Part shown: positions 45,381 through 55,414 of the stretch, one piece after another | Numbering within the stretch: the stretch's first letter is position 1 | How the letters are laid out: each line of letters opens with the position of its first letter | Assembly (NCBI GenBank): GCA_965248255.1 | Contig: CBDFIW010000003.1 | Coordinates: 186,001-250,000, forward strand | Length of the DNA stretch: 64,000 bases | Reading direction: 5' to 3' | DNA from: JAKZVK01 sp965248255 | GTDB lineage: Bacteria > Acidobacteriota > Terriglobia > Bryobacterales > UBA6623 | The notes under the pieces: generated by a model | What the model was told of the DNA's origin: nothing | Databases searched by the model: none | The model's input: the letters and a program-made list of their open reading frames with translations, nothing else | Translations under genes and position numbers: made by a program

Positions 45381-46207
45381 GGCGTGTTAACACTAAGTCG
45401 CAAAAGCTGCTATACTCGGAGGTATGGAGATCACCGAGCAGCAATACCGCCGCATCGAGCCGGTCCTGCCCCGCCAGCGCGGCAATGTGAGCCTGCCGAA
45501 CCTCACGGTTTTGAACGCCATGTTGTATGTCGCCGAGCAGGGCTGCAAATGGCGCGGCTTGCCTAAACGCTTCGGTAACTGGCACACCATTTATACCCGC
45601 ATGAACCGCTGGTCGAAGAACGGCGTGCTCGACGCCGTCTTCGAGAAACTGCAGCGCGAGCAGCTGGCCCGCATCCGAATCGAAGCCGTGTCAATGGACT
45701 CGACCATCGTGAAGGCTCATCCCGACGGCACGGGCGCGTTAAAAAAACGGTCCGCAAGCGATCGGCAAATCCCGCGGCGGATGGACCACCAAGATTCATA
45801 TGGTTGCCGCAAATGCTCGAACGGCGATAACCTTCGCTCTCTCGCCCGGCCAAGCGCACGACGCCCAGCAGGGCCGCGAACTGCTCGGTGGTCTGGGGCC
45901 ACTGCCCGAGCCGCTGCCGCTGCTGATGGACGGCGCCTATGAGGACGATCAGACACGCCAACTGGCTTTGGATTTCGGATGGATTCCCGTCGTGCCGCCC
46001 CGGCGCACCCGCCTGGAGCCGTGGGAATACGACCGAGCGCTCTATCGCCGCCGCAACGAGATCGAGAGACTCTTCCGACGGCTCAAGGGATTCCGCCGCA
46101 TCTTCTCCCGCTTCGACAAGCTCGACGTCATGTTCCCCGCCTTCCTCCACTTCGCCCTCATCGTCGAGGCTCTACGTTTCGATACCCTACGTTAGCGTTA
46201 ACACGCC
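45381..46207 (+). mobile_element. IS5-family element (IS427 group type)
   Basis: 827 bp. The inverted ends are GGCGTGTTAACACTAA (left) and GGCGTGTTAACGCTAA (right, complement). CTAG at 45377-45380 and 46208-46211 is a probable 4-bp target duplication, as known for this group. The element carries one two-frame transposase gene. It is inserted at the edge of a structured intergenic repeat whose remainder follows at 46212. Confidence 0.85.
45424..46195 (+). CDS. IS5-family transposase, two reading frames around an A7 tract
   Basis: The first frame (45424-45942) encodes ITEQQYRRIEPVLP, NLTVLNAMLYVAEQGCKWRG and VSMDSTIVKAHPDGTGA, with the first catalytic Asp. At seven As (TTAAAAAAAC, about 45739-45748) the family sequence moves to the +1 frame (GPQAIGKSRGGWTTKIHMV, ALSPGQAHDAQQG, LLMDGAYEDDQTR with the second Asp, YRRRNEIERLFRRLKGFRRI with the Glu, ending 46195). 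Group members often rely on slippage at A-tracts, so it could still be expressed; loss of one A, or transcriptional slippage, would restore a protein of about 256 residues. It may also be a simple frameshift. Confidence 0.83.
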
Positions 46208-46211
46208 CTAG

Positions 46212-46320
46212 GCTAAGCCTAGTCCGCAAAGCGGACGTAGGAAAGTAGCCCGGGGCGCAAGCCCGGGGCAGACGTCCCAAACGATCAAGGAGCCCCGGCA
46301 GGGGCGAAGGAGAATGGACG
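46212..46320. repeat. Three-hairpin interspersed repeat, copy 2
   Basis: The order is TCCGCAAAGCGGACGTAGGA, then TAGCCCGGGGCGCAAGCCCG with GGG, then AGCCCCGGCAGGGGCG followed by AAGGAG. It matches the copies at 607-720 (reverse) and 55205-55305. The remaining stretch to 46465 has further short G/C palindromes (GCGGGTCTCTGCGAGGCCCGC) and no gene. Confidence 0.65.
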
Positions 46321-46465
46321 GGAGCCGAGGGCCGGGAATGTCCGCTTCGGGAGCATTCCACGGCGGACACCCCGACGACGCTGAGGACCAGGGGCGGCGG
46401 GTCTCTGCGAGGCCCGCGCTACAGCGCTGGGCCTGAGGACGGGCTTATTGAAGCCCGCAAATTAT

Positions 46466-47530
46466 TATGACACTTTTTGACAGTGTGGAGCATCTATATA
46501 TGTATGGGCAACCCCAAAGGTGCGAAGCGGGATTTCAAGGCGCTGGAGAAGCGCCGTTTCGAAGCGATGCGGCTGCTCCACCAAGGCCACAATCAGTCCG
46601 AGACGGCGAGACGGCTGAACGTCGCTCGCCAAACCGTCAGTGAGTGGCGGCGGCAATACCGCGAGCAGGGTGCGGCCGGACTCCGCCAGGCCGGGCGCGC
46701 CGGACGCAAGCCGCTCCTCGATGCCGCACAACGCGAACGCCTGACGTCGCTGCTGCTGGAAGGCCCGGAAGCCCACGGCTTCCCAACGCCCCTGTGGAGC
46801 TGTCCGCGGGTGGCTCGGCTGATCGGAGACGAGTTCGGGGTCGCATACCACGCAGGCCACGCCTGGAAGATCCTGCGAGCGCTCGACTGGAGCCCGCAAC
46901 GCCCGGCCGGAAAGGCGCGCGAGCGCAACGAAGAGCGGATCCGCACCTGGAAGCGCAAGACCTGGAAGCGCATTAAAAAAAAGCCCAAAACGAAGGCCGT
47001 ACGCTCGTCTTCATCGACGAAAGCGGATTGAGTCAGAAGCCGCATCGCTGCCGCACCTGGGCGCCACGTGGCCAAACACCGGTGCTGCAGTTTAACTTCA
47101 ACTGGGAGAAGCTTTCCGTCTCGGCGGGGCTGACGCTGCGTAACTTCTACTTCCGGCTCTATCCCGGTGCGATCGGCAAAGAGCAAGTGACCGACTTTCT
47201 CAAGGCGTTGGCACGTCATATCGATCGCCCGCTGCTGATCGTCTGGGATCGGCTGCCGGCGCACCGTAGCCGCCTGGTGCAAGAGTTCATCGAACTCTCC
47301 GAAGGCCACATCGCAACCGAGTACTTGCCACCCTATGCGCCGGAGTTGAATCCGGTGGAATACATCTGGGCTTACTGGAAGCAGCACGAGTTGCCGAACG
47401 TCTGTCCGAAAGACTACGGCGAGCTGAACGAGCGGGCCCGCAAGGCACTCCGCCGCATGTACCGCAAACCGCGTTTGATCACGGCCTTCTGGAAACAGTC
47501 TTCTCTTTGTTTTGACTGACTCTATATTAT
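46466..47530 (+). mobile_element. IS630-family element (ends approximate)
   Basis: The boundaries are set by the A/T-rich flanks around the transposase (TTATTATGACACTTTTTGAC on the left; GTTTTGACTGACTCTATATT on the right). A TATA/TTAT context fits TA-targeting by this family, but exact inverted repeats could not be fixed by eye. It lies between the intergenic repeat and the toxin-antitoxin operon. Confidence 0.7.
46504..47519 (+). CDS. IS630-family transposase with likely programmed -1 frameshift
   Basis: The first frame (46504-47031) has a helix-turn-helix (NQSETARRLNVARQTVSEWR) and a winged segment (SCPRVARLIGDEFGVAYHAG). At eight As (ATTAAAAAAAAG, 46972-46983) a -1 shift continues into EGRTLVFIDESGLSQKPHR. 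The second frame (also readable from 47028) holds LLIVWDRLPAHRSRLVQEF and YLPPYAPELNPVEYIWAYWK. The DDE residues are Asp in FIDES, Asp in VWDRLPAH and Glu in NPVEY. A-tract -1 shifting is established for several IS630 members, and both halves are intact, so this copy looks functional at about 339 residues. The ATG at 46504 is chosen because MGNPKG begins the conserved part. Confidence 0.87.
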
Positions 47531-47562
47531 GCGGGAGTCAATAAGTAAGTCATGGGACCAGA

Positions 47563-47581
47563 TGATATCATATTGATATCA
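47563..47581. promoter_or_regulatory. Candidate operator of the toxin-antitoxin operon
   Basis: Two identical 8-base palindromes, TGATATCA at 47563-47570 and 47574-47581, are separated by TAT, ending 17 bases before the antitoxin ATG. FitA/VapB-type ribbon-helix-helix antitoxins bind paired short inverted repeats of this kind and repress their own operon, so this is a natural autoregulatory site. A GGAG follows at about 47588. Confidence 0.6.
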
Positions 47582-47598
47582 CTGCTCCGGAGTTAGCT

Positions 47599-47835
47599 AT
47601 GCCCGACATATTGGTACGCGACCTGCCCAAGAAGACCGTCGAGAAGCTGAAGAAGCGGGCTAAACGTCACAATCGCTCCCTGCAACAAGAGGTCCGAACG
47701 GTCCTCGATGAAACGGCCCACAGCGATCTAAGCGACCACCTGGAAGTCGCCCGGCGACTCCGAGCTAAGATCCATCGCAGCCACCCGAATCAAAGTGAAA
47801 GCGTTGAGTTGATCCGTGAGGACCGAGAGCGTTGA
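47599..47835 (+). CDS. FitA/VapB-type ribbon-helix-helix antitoxin
   Basis: 78 residues, normal length. The N-terminus MPDILVRDLPKKTVEKLKKR is the beta-strand and first helix of an Arc-type DNA-binding fold, and RHNRSLQQEVRTVLDETAH is the second helix. The charged C-terminal tail (HLEVARRLRAKIHRSHPNQS) should bind the PIN toxin in the groove near its active site. It begins 17 bases after the paired TGATATCA operator and overlaps the toxin start by 4 bases (TTGA), so the ratio of the two is set by coupled translation. A ribosome site (CGGAG) lies about 7 bases upstream. Confidence 0.9.
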   Translation: MPDILVRDLPKKTVEKLKKRAKRHNRSLQQEVRTVLDETAHSDLSDHLEVARRLRAKIHRSHPNQSESVELIREDRER

Positions 47836-48347
47836 ACCGCTGCGTGGTGGACGCCAGTGCTGTGCTGAAGTGGTTTGTCCCGGAGAACCTGCAGGCGGAA
47901 GCGGATGCCCTGTTCGAGTGGTTTGCGGAGAACGGGATCGCGGTCCATGCTCCTGACCTGATTGAACTCGAGGTGGCCAACGCCATCTGGAAGAAGTTTG
48001 TTCGCAAGGAACTGAGCCGGCCGGAAGCGAACGAAGTGATCGCGGACGTGGATGCGCTCCCCCTGCAGGTGCATCGTTCAGGACCGTTGGTGCGAACAGC
48101 CTTCGACATCTCCTGTGAGTTGCATCGAACGGTTTACGACAGCACCTATCTATCGCTGGCGGCCTCGTTGGACTGCGAGTGCTTTACCGCGGACCACGCA
48201 CTCTTCAGTCAGGTACGGAACAGCCGATGGGGAAAACACGTTGTCTGGTTGGGCGACTGTACGCCGCATGGCAGCGTTTTACAAGCAGTTCTTGATGGAC
48301 GAGTAGTTTCGCCCGCGCCGCCATCAAGTGGTGTGGGGCACCCCTAG
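47832..48347 (+). CDS. PIN-domain toxin ribonuclease (FitB/VapC type)
   Basis: 171 residues from a TTG overlapping the antitoxin stop. The four PIN acids are visible: CVVDASAVLKWF (Asp near 7), DLIELEVANAIWKK (Glu near 44), RTVYDSTYLSLAASL (Asp near 101) and CFTADHALFSQV (Asp near 121). VapC proteins are Mg-dependent ribonucleases that cut tRNA or rRNA and slow growth when the antitoxin is degraded. The last 25 residues (DGRVVSPAPPSSGVGHP) are an unusual Pro/Ser tail. It reads into the end of the convergent gene at 48344. The pair follows an IS630 element, a common setting for acquired toxin-antitoxin modules. Confidence 0.92.
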   Translation: MNRCVVDASAVLKWFVPENLQAEADALFEWFAENGIAVHAPDLIELEVANAIWKKFVRKELSRPEANEVIADVDALPLQVHRSGPLVRTAFDISCELHRTVYDSTYLSLAASLDCECFTADHALFSQVRNSRWGKHVVWLGDCTPHGSVLQAVLDGRVVSPAPPSSGVGHP

Positions 48348-50233
48348 TGCTTCACCATCCACCCGCGGTCCCACGGCTGGGCCAAAGTGGGGTGGTGGGC
48401 GTAACGCTTCATCTTGAACTCCAGCCGCTGGCCCGAACCCGGCTCGATCCGTACCTGCACCACGGCATTGTCGATCGACGTGGTCTTGCCGTCCACAGTC
48501 ACGGAATCGAAGTGGTGCTCGCCATAACCGCCGGCCTGTACGATCACCGTCCGTGCCCTGGTCTGATTCAGGTTCACCAGCGTCAGGGTAACGGAATCAT
48601 CGGTCAGCTTCTCGACCAGCGCTCCAACATCCTCTGGCGGACCTGACCGGCGCCGCTCGGGGTCAAAGTAGCGCAGCCGGGAGTGCAGCGTCCAGATCCT
48701 GCCGCCGGCGAAGTAGCCGCCCAGCATCAGGTTCGTCAGGGCCTGCGTCTGCGCGGGATTGAAAGCGAGCAACCAGTCGGCCAGCCGGGTATCGGGCGAG
48801 GTCGGGTCGTTATGGATCATTTCGACCGTGTCGCGTACTCGCTCGAACGCTGCCTGTAGCGCTTTCTCAGGGTAGCCAGGGTCCTTACCCTCCAGATAAC
48901 CGAGCCAACCCTCCTTCGGGAGCCGCTCCAGGTCCTTACGATCCATTGACCACAGGTAGATTTCCATCAGGCGGTCGTGGTGCAGCTTGGGCTGCCAGAG
49001 GTACCACTCAGGATCTCCCTTGTGCTTGTAGCCGCGCGGATCACCGTACATTTGCGGCAGCATCACCTTGCCGTCGACAATCTTCTTCTGTTCGTAGAAC
49101 AGGTCCATCTGCCGGCGCAGGATGTCGATGTACTTGGCGTCGCCGGTGAGTAGGTAGGCGTTGCTGAAGCCCGGCCAGGTCCCCGCGGTGAAGTAGTTGC
49201 GATGGGCGATTCGCTCGATCTCGCCGTCGAAGATCGTGAAGTTCCAGCCGTAAGTGCTCTTCCACCATTGGCCGTTGAAGTTGCTGCCCGGCTCGCCGTC
49301 CAGGCCGATCGTCGACGGGATCATTCCGTTGGTCTTCGCGGTCCGCTCGACCCAGGCATCCATGTATTCGAGCGTCCAGTCGCGGTATTTGGAATCGTGA
49401 TCGATCATGTAGGCGTTGAGGCCAAGGTTCGTTGCCGCCATATTCAGCCAGCTATCGCCGACGCTGTCGACGTACTCGGTGCAGTGTGCCAGCATCTTGT
49501 CGTAGACCGACATCAGGTCGAGCATCTGGTTCCGGCGCTGGGGGCTGTGGAGGATGTGGAACCGTCCCGGCACGGGGTCGCCGACCCAGTCATACACCGT
49601 CGCCTTGTGCATCATCGGGCCTTTGCTGCCGTTCCAGATACTGCGGATGACTTTGTGCTTGGGATCGTAGTTCGGCGCGGCGGGGTCTTCGTTCATGTAC
49701 ATCCCCGCAAAGCGCTTCATGCGTTTGCGGAAGGTCTGGTTGGTCGGGTCCGAGAGTCCCTGGAACATGAAGCCGCGCATGCCTTCGCCGGTATGGAACC
49801 AGTCCGACTGTGTGATGAATTCGTTGTGGTAGGTGCCGTTCTCGGCGATTTTCGTCTTCTTGGTGCGCAGCTCGTTGTACTGGATCAGGTGGCCTTCGAG
49901 CCCCTTCTTGAAGAGCTTCAGGACCGAGTCAGACCCGCCCAGAGCGTGCAGCAGCGTCCAGTTGTAGTAGGTTTCGATGGCATCGTCGGGACCGTCGAGC
50001 GTCCCCCAGCGAATAGTGTGCAGCAGGTAGCCGCGATGATCGATGTAGCGGTCGGCGAACAGCTCCACCGCTTCGGAGTTCGCGCGTAACAGCTCCCGCT
50101 CCATCAGCGCCCAGCCGGGGGGCGGCATGGGCTTGTCGATGACAACGGTTACTTCATCAGCATGCAGCAAGCCGGTGCCCGCACAGGTCGCGAAGAGCAA
50201 ACAGCCAATGACATAGAGCCAGCGATTTCGCAT
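48344..50233 (-). CDS. Secreted protein, likely alpha/alpha-barrel; function unknown
   Basis: About 629 residues from the ATG at 50233 (GGAGGGG 8 bases upstream). Signal peptide: RNRWLYVIGCLLFATCAGTG. The body is helix-rich with many Trp/Tyr/His clusters typical of six-hairpin glycosidase or lyase barrels: YYNWTLLHALGGSDSVLKLF, FITQSDWFHTGEGMRGFMFQ, GDSWLNMAATNLGLNAYMID, FNGQWWKSTYGWNFTIFDGE, RNYFTAGTWPGFSNAYLLTG. A C-terminal beta domain follows (TLTLVNLNQTRARTVIVQAG). No exact family is recognised. A carbohydrate-active role is a reasonable guess. It converges with the toxin gene (4-base overlap of ends). Confidence 0.6.
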   Translation of the reverse strand: MRNRWLYVIGCLLFATCAGTGLLHADEVTVVIDKPMPPPGWALMERELLRANSEAVELFADRYIDHRGYLLHTIRWGTLDGPDDAIETYYNWTLLHALGGSDSVLKLFKKGLEGHLIQYNELRTKKTKIAENGTYHNEFITQSDWFHTGEGMRGFMFQGLSDPTNQTFRKRMKRFAGMYMNEDPAAPNYDPKHKVIRSIWNGSKGPMMHKATVYDWVGDPVPGRFHILHSPQRRNQMLDLMSVYDKMLAHCTEYVDSVGDSWLNMAATNLGLNAYMIDHDSKYRDWTLEYMDAWVERTAKTNGMIPSTIGLDGEPGSNFNGQWWKSTYGWNFTIFDGEIERIAHRNYFTAGTWPGFSNAYLLTGDAKYIDILRRQMDLFYEQKKIVDGKVMLPQMYGDPRGYKHKGDPEWYLWQPKLHHDRLMEIYLWSMDRKDLERLPKEGWLGYLEGKDPGYPEKALQAAFERVRDTVEMIHNDPTSPDTRLADWLLAFNPAQTQALTNLMLGGYFAGGRIWTLHSRLRYFDPERRRSGPPEDVGALVEKLTDDSVTLTLVNLNQTRARTVIVQAGGYGEHHFDSVTVDGKTTSIDNAVVQVRIEPGSGQRLEFKMKRYAHHPTLAQPWDRGWMVKH

Positions 50234-50371
50234 GATCAACCCCTCCGCTCAGATACTCTCAGGTGTTCCATTGTACTGGCCCGGCTGTATATGGAGTGAG
50301 GACGTCTTGATTTCGTTCTGGGCGTGTGGATGGATCTAGGGTCTCAGGCGGTCCCATGACTGAGCTATGGT

Positions 50372-51355
50372 ATGGACGTGTCTGTAAACAGCGAGACCTA
50401 CGAAATCCAACCCGATTGGCATCAACTCCCCGAAGGCTGGGACCTGGTCGAAGTCGTCGGTACCGCGACGGATTCAAAGGACCGCGTCTACGTCTTCAAT
50501 CGCGGTGAACATCCGGTCATTGTTCTTGAGCGCGACGGGAGCTTCGTCGGCTCTTGGGGGGAAGGACAGTTCGTGCGGGCTCACGGGATCCACATCGGGC
50601 CTGACGACGCCGTCTACCTGACCGACGATCTCGACCACACCGTGCGCAAGTATACGACCGACGGCGAGCTGCTGATGACTCTCGGCGAAAGCGGCCGCGG
50701 ATCGGACACAGGCGTCGAGAACAGCGACTACCGCACGATCAAGCGCGCCGCCGGTCCGTTCAACCAGCCGACCAACGTTGCGCTCACACCCGAGGGCGAC
50801 CTCTACATCACCGACGGTTACGGCAACGCCCAAGTACACAAGTTCTCCGCAAGCGGCGAGCTGCTGTTCTCGTGGGGCGAGCCCGGCGTCGGTCCGGGAC
50901 AGTTCAACTTGCCCCACGGCATCGCCATCGACAGTCATGGCGTGATCTACATCGCCGACCGTGAGAACGACCGGTTGCAGCTCTTTGACCTCGAGGGCAA
51001 GTTTCTTAGTGAGTGGACCCAGGTTGAACGCCCGATGCAAGTGTTTATCGATAACGAAGACCGCGTCTACGTGGCGGAAGTGGGTTGGCGCGCCGGCTTG
51101 TTTGCGGGAGTCACGCCGCCTCGACCTGAGCCAATGGGTGGACGGGTCTGTATCTATGACCGCAGCGGCACTCGGCTTGACGAGTGGGGTGGCGGAGACG
51201 ACCCATGCGCGCCCGGCGACTTCTACGCACCCCACGACATCTGGGTCGACCGCTTCGGTGATATCTACGTGGGCGAGGTAACTTGGTCCGCCGGTGGACG
51301 CAAGGGGGCGGTGCCGCGCGACTGCCCGTGCTTACAAAAGTTCACCCACAAGTAG
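50372..51355 (+). CDS. NHL-repeat six-bladed propeller protein
   Basis: 327 residues, no signal peptide. NHL blades are regular: DSKDRVYVFNRGEHPVIVLE, GPDDAVYLTDDLDHTVRKY, GEGDLYITDGYGNAQVHKFS-like TPEGDLYITDGYGNAQVHKF, GPGQFNLPHGIAIDSHGVIY, IADRENDRLQLFD, VDRFGDIYVGEVTW. This layout occurs in the lyase part of peptidylglycine alpha-amidating monooxygenase and in related bacterial propellers. A metal site formed by blade His/Asp residues is possible (RAHGIHIGPDD, APHDIWVDRFG), but activity is unknown. It is the first of a run of plus-strand genes up to 62.8 kb. Confidence 0.78.
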   Translation: MDVSVNSETYEIQPDWHQLPEGWDLVEVVGTATDSKDRVYVFNRGEHPVIVLERDGSFVGSWGEGQFVRAHGIHIGPDDAVYLTDDLDHTVRKYTTDGELLMTLGESGRGSDTGVENSDYRTIKRAAGPFNQPTNVALTPEGDLYITDGYGNAQVHKFSASGELLFSWGEPGVGPGQFNLPHGIAIDSHGVIYIADRENDRLQLFDLEGKFLSEWTQVERPMQVFIDNEDRVYVAEVGWRAGLFAGVTPPRPEPMGGRVCIYDRSGTRLDEWGGGDDPCAPGDFYAPHDIWVDRFGDIYVGEVTWSAGGRKGAVPRDCPCLQKFTHK

Positions 51356-51413
51356 AGCGCGGGACCTAGTACATCCGACCCGGGGCGGTCGGCCCATGTC
51401 CCCAGAGGAAAGG

Positions 51414-51791
51414 ATGGCGTTAACACGCACGCGATTCAGTTTTTTCTATCTTGCCGGCTACTTGTATGCCGGTGGGCTCGGGCTGCTTTTCGTTCCGGAC
51501 ATGGTGTTTGAGGTGTTTCTTTCAAACGGCTCGTACGGCGACATCATGCCGCGGCTGGCCGGAGTCCTGATGCTGGCGCTCGGCATCCTGATCACGCAGA
51601 TGATCCGCCTCAAGGTCGAAGGGCTCTATCCAGCCACCGTGGCCGCCCGCTCGCTGATTCTGGCCACGTTGGTTTGGCTGTACCTTCGGTCCGGAGATCC
51701 AATGATGCTGGTGCTGTTAGGAATCGTTGGACTCGGCTTTGTCCTCACCCTGGCGAGTTATCTGGCGGACCGAAAACAATCCCCTTCCTAG
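51414..51791 (+). CDS. Four-helix membrane protein of unknown function
   Basis: 125 residues from the ATG at 51414, which has AGAGGAAAGG just upstream; an ATG at 51396 in the same frame is the alternative. Four hydrophobic segments: FSFFYLAGYLYAGGLGLLFV, MPRLAGVLMLALGILITQMI, LYPATVAARSLILATLVWLY and MMLVLLGIVGLGFVLTLASY. The pattern resembles small DoxX-like or DUF membrane proteins, but no family could be named. It lies 16 bp upstream of a hemerythrin gene in the same direction, so the two are probably co-transcribed. Confidence 0.65.
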   Translation: MALTRTRFSFFYLAGYLYAGGLGLLFVPDMVFEVFLSNGSYGDIMPRLAGVLMLALGILITQMIRLKVEGLYPATVAARSLILATLVWLYLRSGDPMMLVLLGIVGLGFVLTLASYLADRKQSPS

Positions 51792-51807
51792 CCGTCAAGA
51801 CCAACCC

Positions 51808-52296
51808 ATGTTCCGCGACCCGAGTCTCGTTCCTCTCTCCCATCAGCACCAGCACGGCCTCGCCCTGAGCGTGATTATCGACCGCGGCCTGAAGGCCGAT
51901 CCTTCGCCCGGGAAAGGGGCGGAGCTATCTCAAAAGGTGGCCGCCTTGGCTGACGCTGAGTTGCTGGGACACTTCAAGGTTGAAGAGGAGGTACTGTTTC
52001 CTTCCGTCCGCGCGGCGCTGGATGACGACGGGGTCTTGGACGAGTTGATCTCACAACACCGCACGATGGAGCAGCTTGTCGAACGTCTAGCCAAGGCCGA
52101 TGACAAGACCCGCGCCGCGTTGCTGAAAGAGTTCGGCGTGCTGCTGAGCCGCCACATCCGTATCGAGGAGCGCCAACTGTTTCAGGAGATCCAAGCTAAG
52201 CTCACGCCGGAAGAGTTGGGCAGACTCGGCATCGAGATTGACACGAGGGTTCAGAATACCTGCCCTGTCACCGCATCGCTGCCATGGGAAAGATAG
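51808..52296 (+). CDS. Hemerythrin domain-containing protein
   Basis: 162 residues from the ATG at 51808. It forms a four-helix HHE bundle: LSHQHQHGLALSVIID, LLGHFKVEEEVLFPSVRAAL, LISQHRTMEQLVERL and LLSRHIRIEERQLFQEIQAK. The His and Glu residues in these four segments would hold a non-heme di-iron site that binds oxygen or nitric oxide. Cytoplasmic. The N-terminal HQHQH is richer in His than usual. It follows a small membrane protein by 16 bp. A role in oxygen, NO or iron handling is likely; exact function unknown. Confidence 0.88.
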   Translation: MFRDPSLVPLSHQHQHGLALSVIIDRGLKADPSPGKGAELSQKVAALADAELLGHFKVEEEVLFPSVRAALDDDGVLDELISQHRTMEQLVERLAKADDKTRAALLKEFGVLLSRHIRIEERQLFQEIQAKLTPEELGRLGIEIDTRVQNTCPVTASLPWER

Positions 52297-52395
52297 CGAA
52301 CAGGCCGCCGGCGGCTCCCTAAGGACTCTCCGGCGCGTTGACACGTGCTACAGCCGAACGTACACTTGCGTTAGGTATACAGCGGTACTGCAAGC

Positions 52396-55050
<2,655 letters not shown>

Positions 55051-55414
55051 TGAAATGTCGCGGAGATTCGGTGGAGGTAGGTGTGTCGAGCGGGACTGTA
55101 GGGGCGGGCCACTCGTCCGGGGTGGGACCGGACTGCGGTCGGCCCCACCCCGGACGAGAAGTGTTACCTATGTGCTTGGCATAAAGTGTTACCTATGGCC
55201 CGGTAAGTTCAACTCAAGCCGCGAAGCGGCGTAGGAATTTAGCCCAGGGTGAAACCCTGGGTTGGCTAGTAATTGTACAGAGCAAGCCCCGGAGGGGCGT
55301 AGGAGCGGATGGAGAGAAGCTCCTGCGCCGTTTCGCGGCTGAAGCGTGGTGGCCAGACGCACGGGATCAGATCTATGTGATTCCCGCTTGCTGGTGCCGC
55401 ACGGAAAACCAGCC
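55051..55414. repeat. Intergenic repeat cluster (hairpin, insertion-sequence-like end, three-hairpin copy 3)
   Basis: 364 bp without a gene. From left to right: a TGTAGGGG motif at 55096; a 15-bp perfect stem, CTCGTCCGGGGTGGG at 55111-55125 with its complement at 55143-55157; two copies of AAGTGTTACCTATG (about 55158-55171 and 55185-55198), resembling the ends of IS21/IS481-type elements without any transposase; and a third copy of the three-hairpin repeat (AAGCCGCGAAGCGGCGTAGG, then CCCAGGGTGAAACCCTGGG, then AAGCCCCGGAGGGGCGTAGG) at 55213-55305. Confidence 0.6.

Noticed and set aside
45739..45748. Classic -1 programmed shift in the IS5 transposase
   Set aside because: The family sequence continues in the +1 frame, not -1, so a standard -1 ribosomal shift does not explain it; transcript slippage or a true frameshift is more likely.
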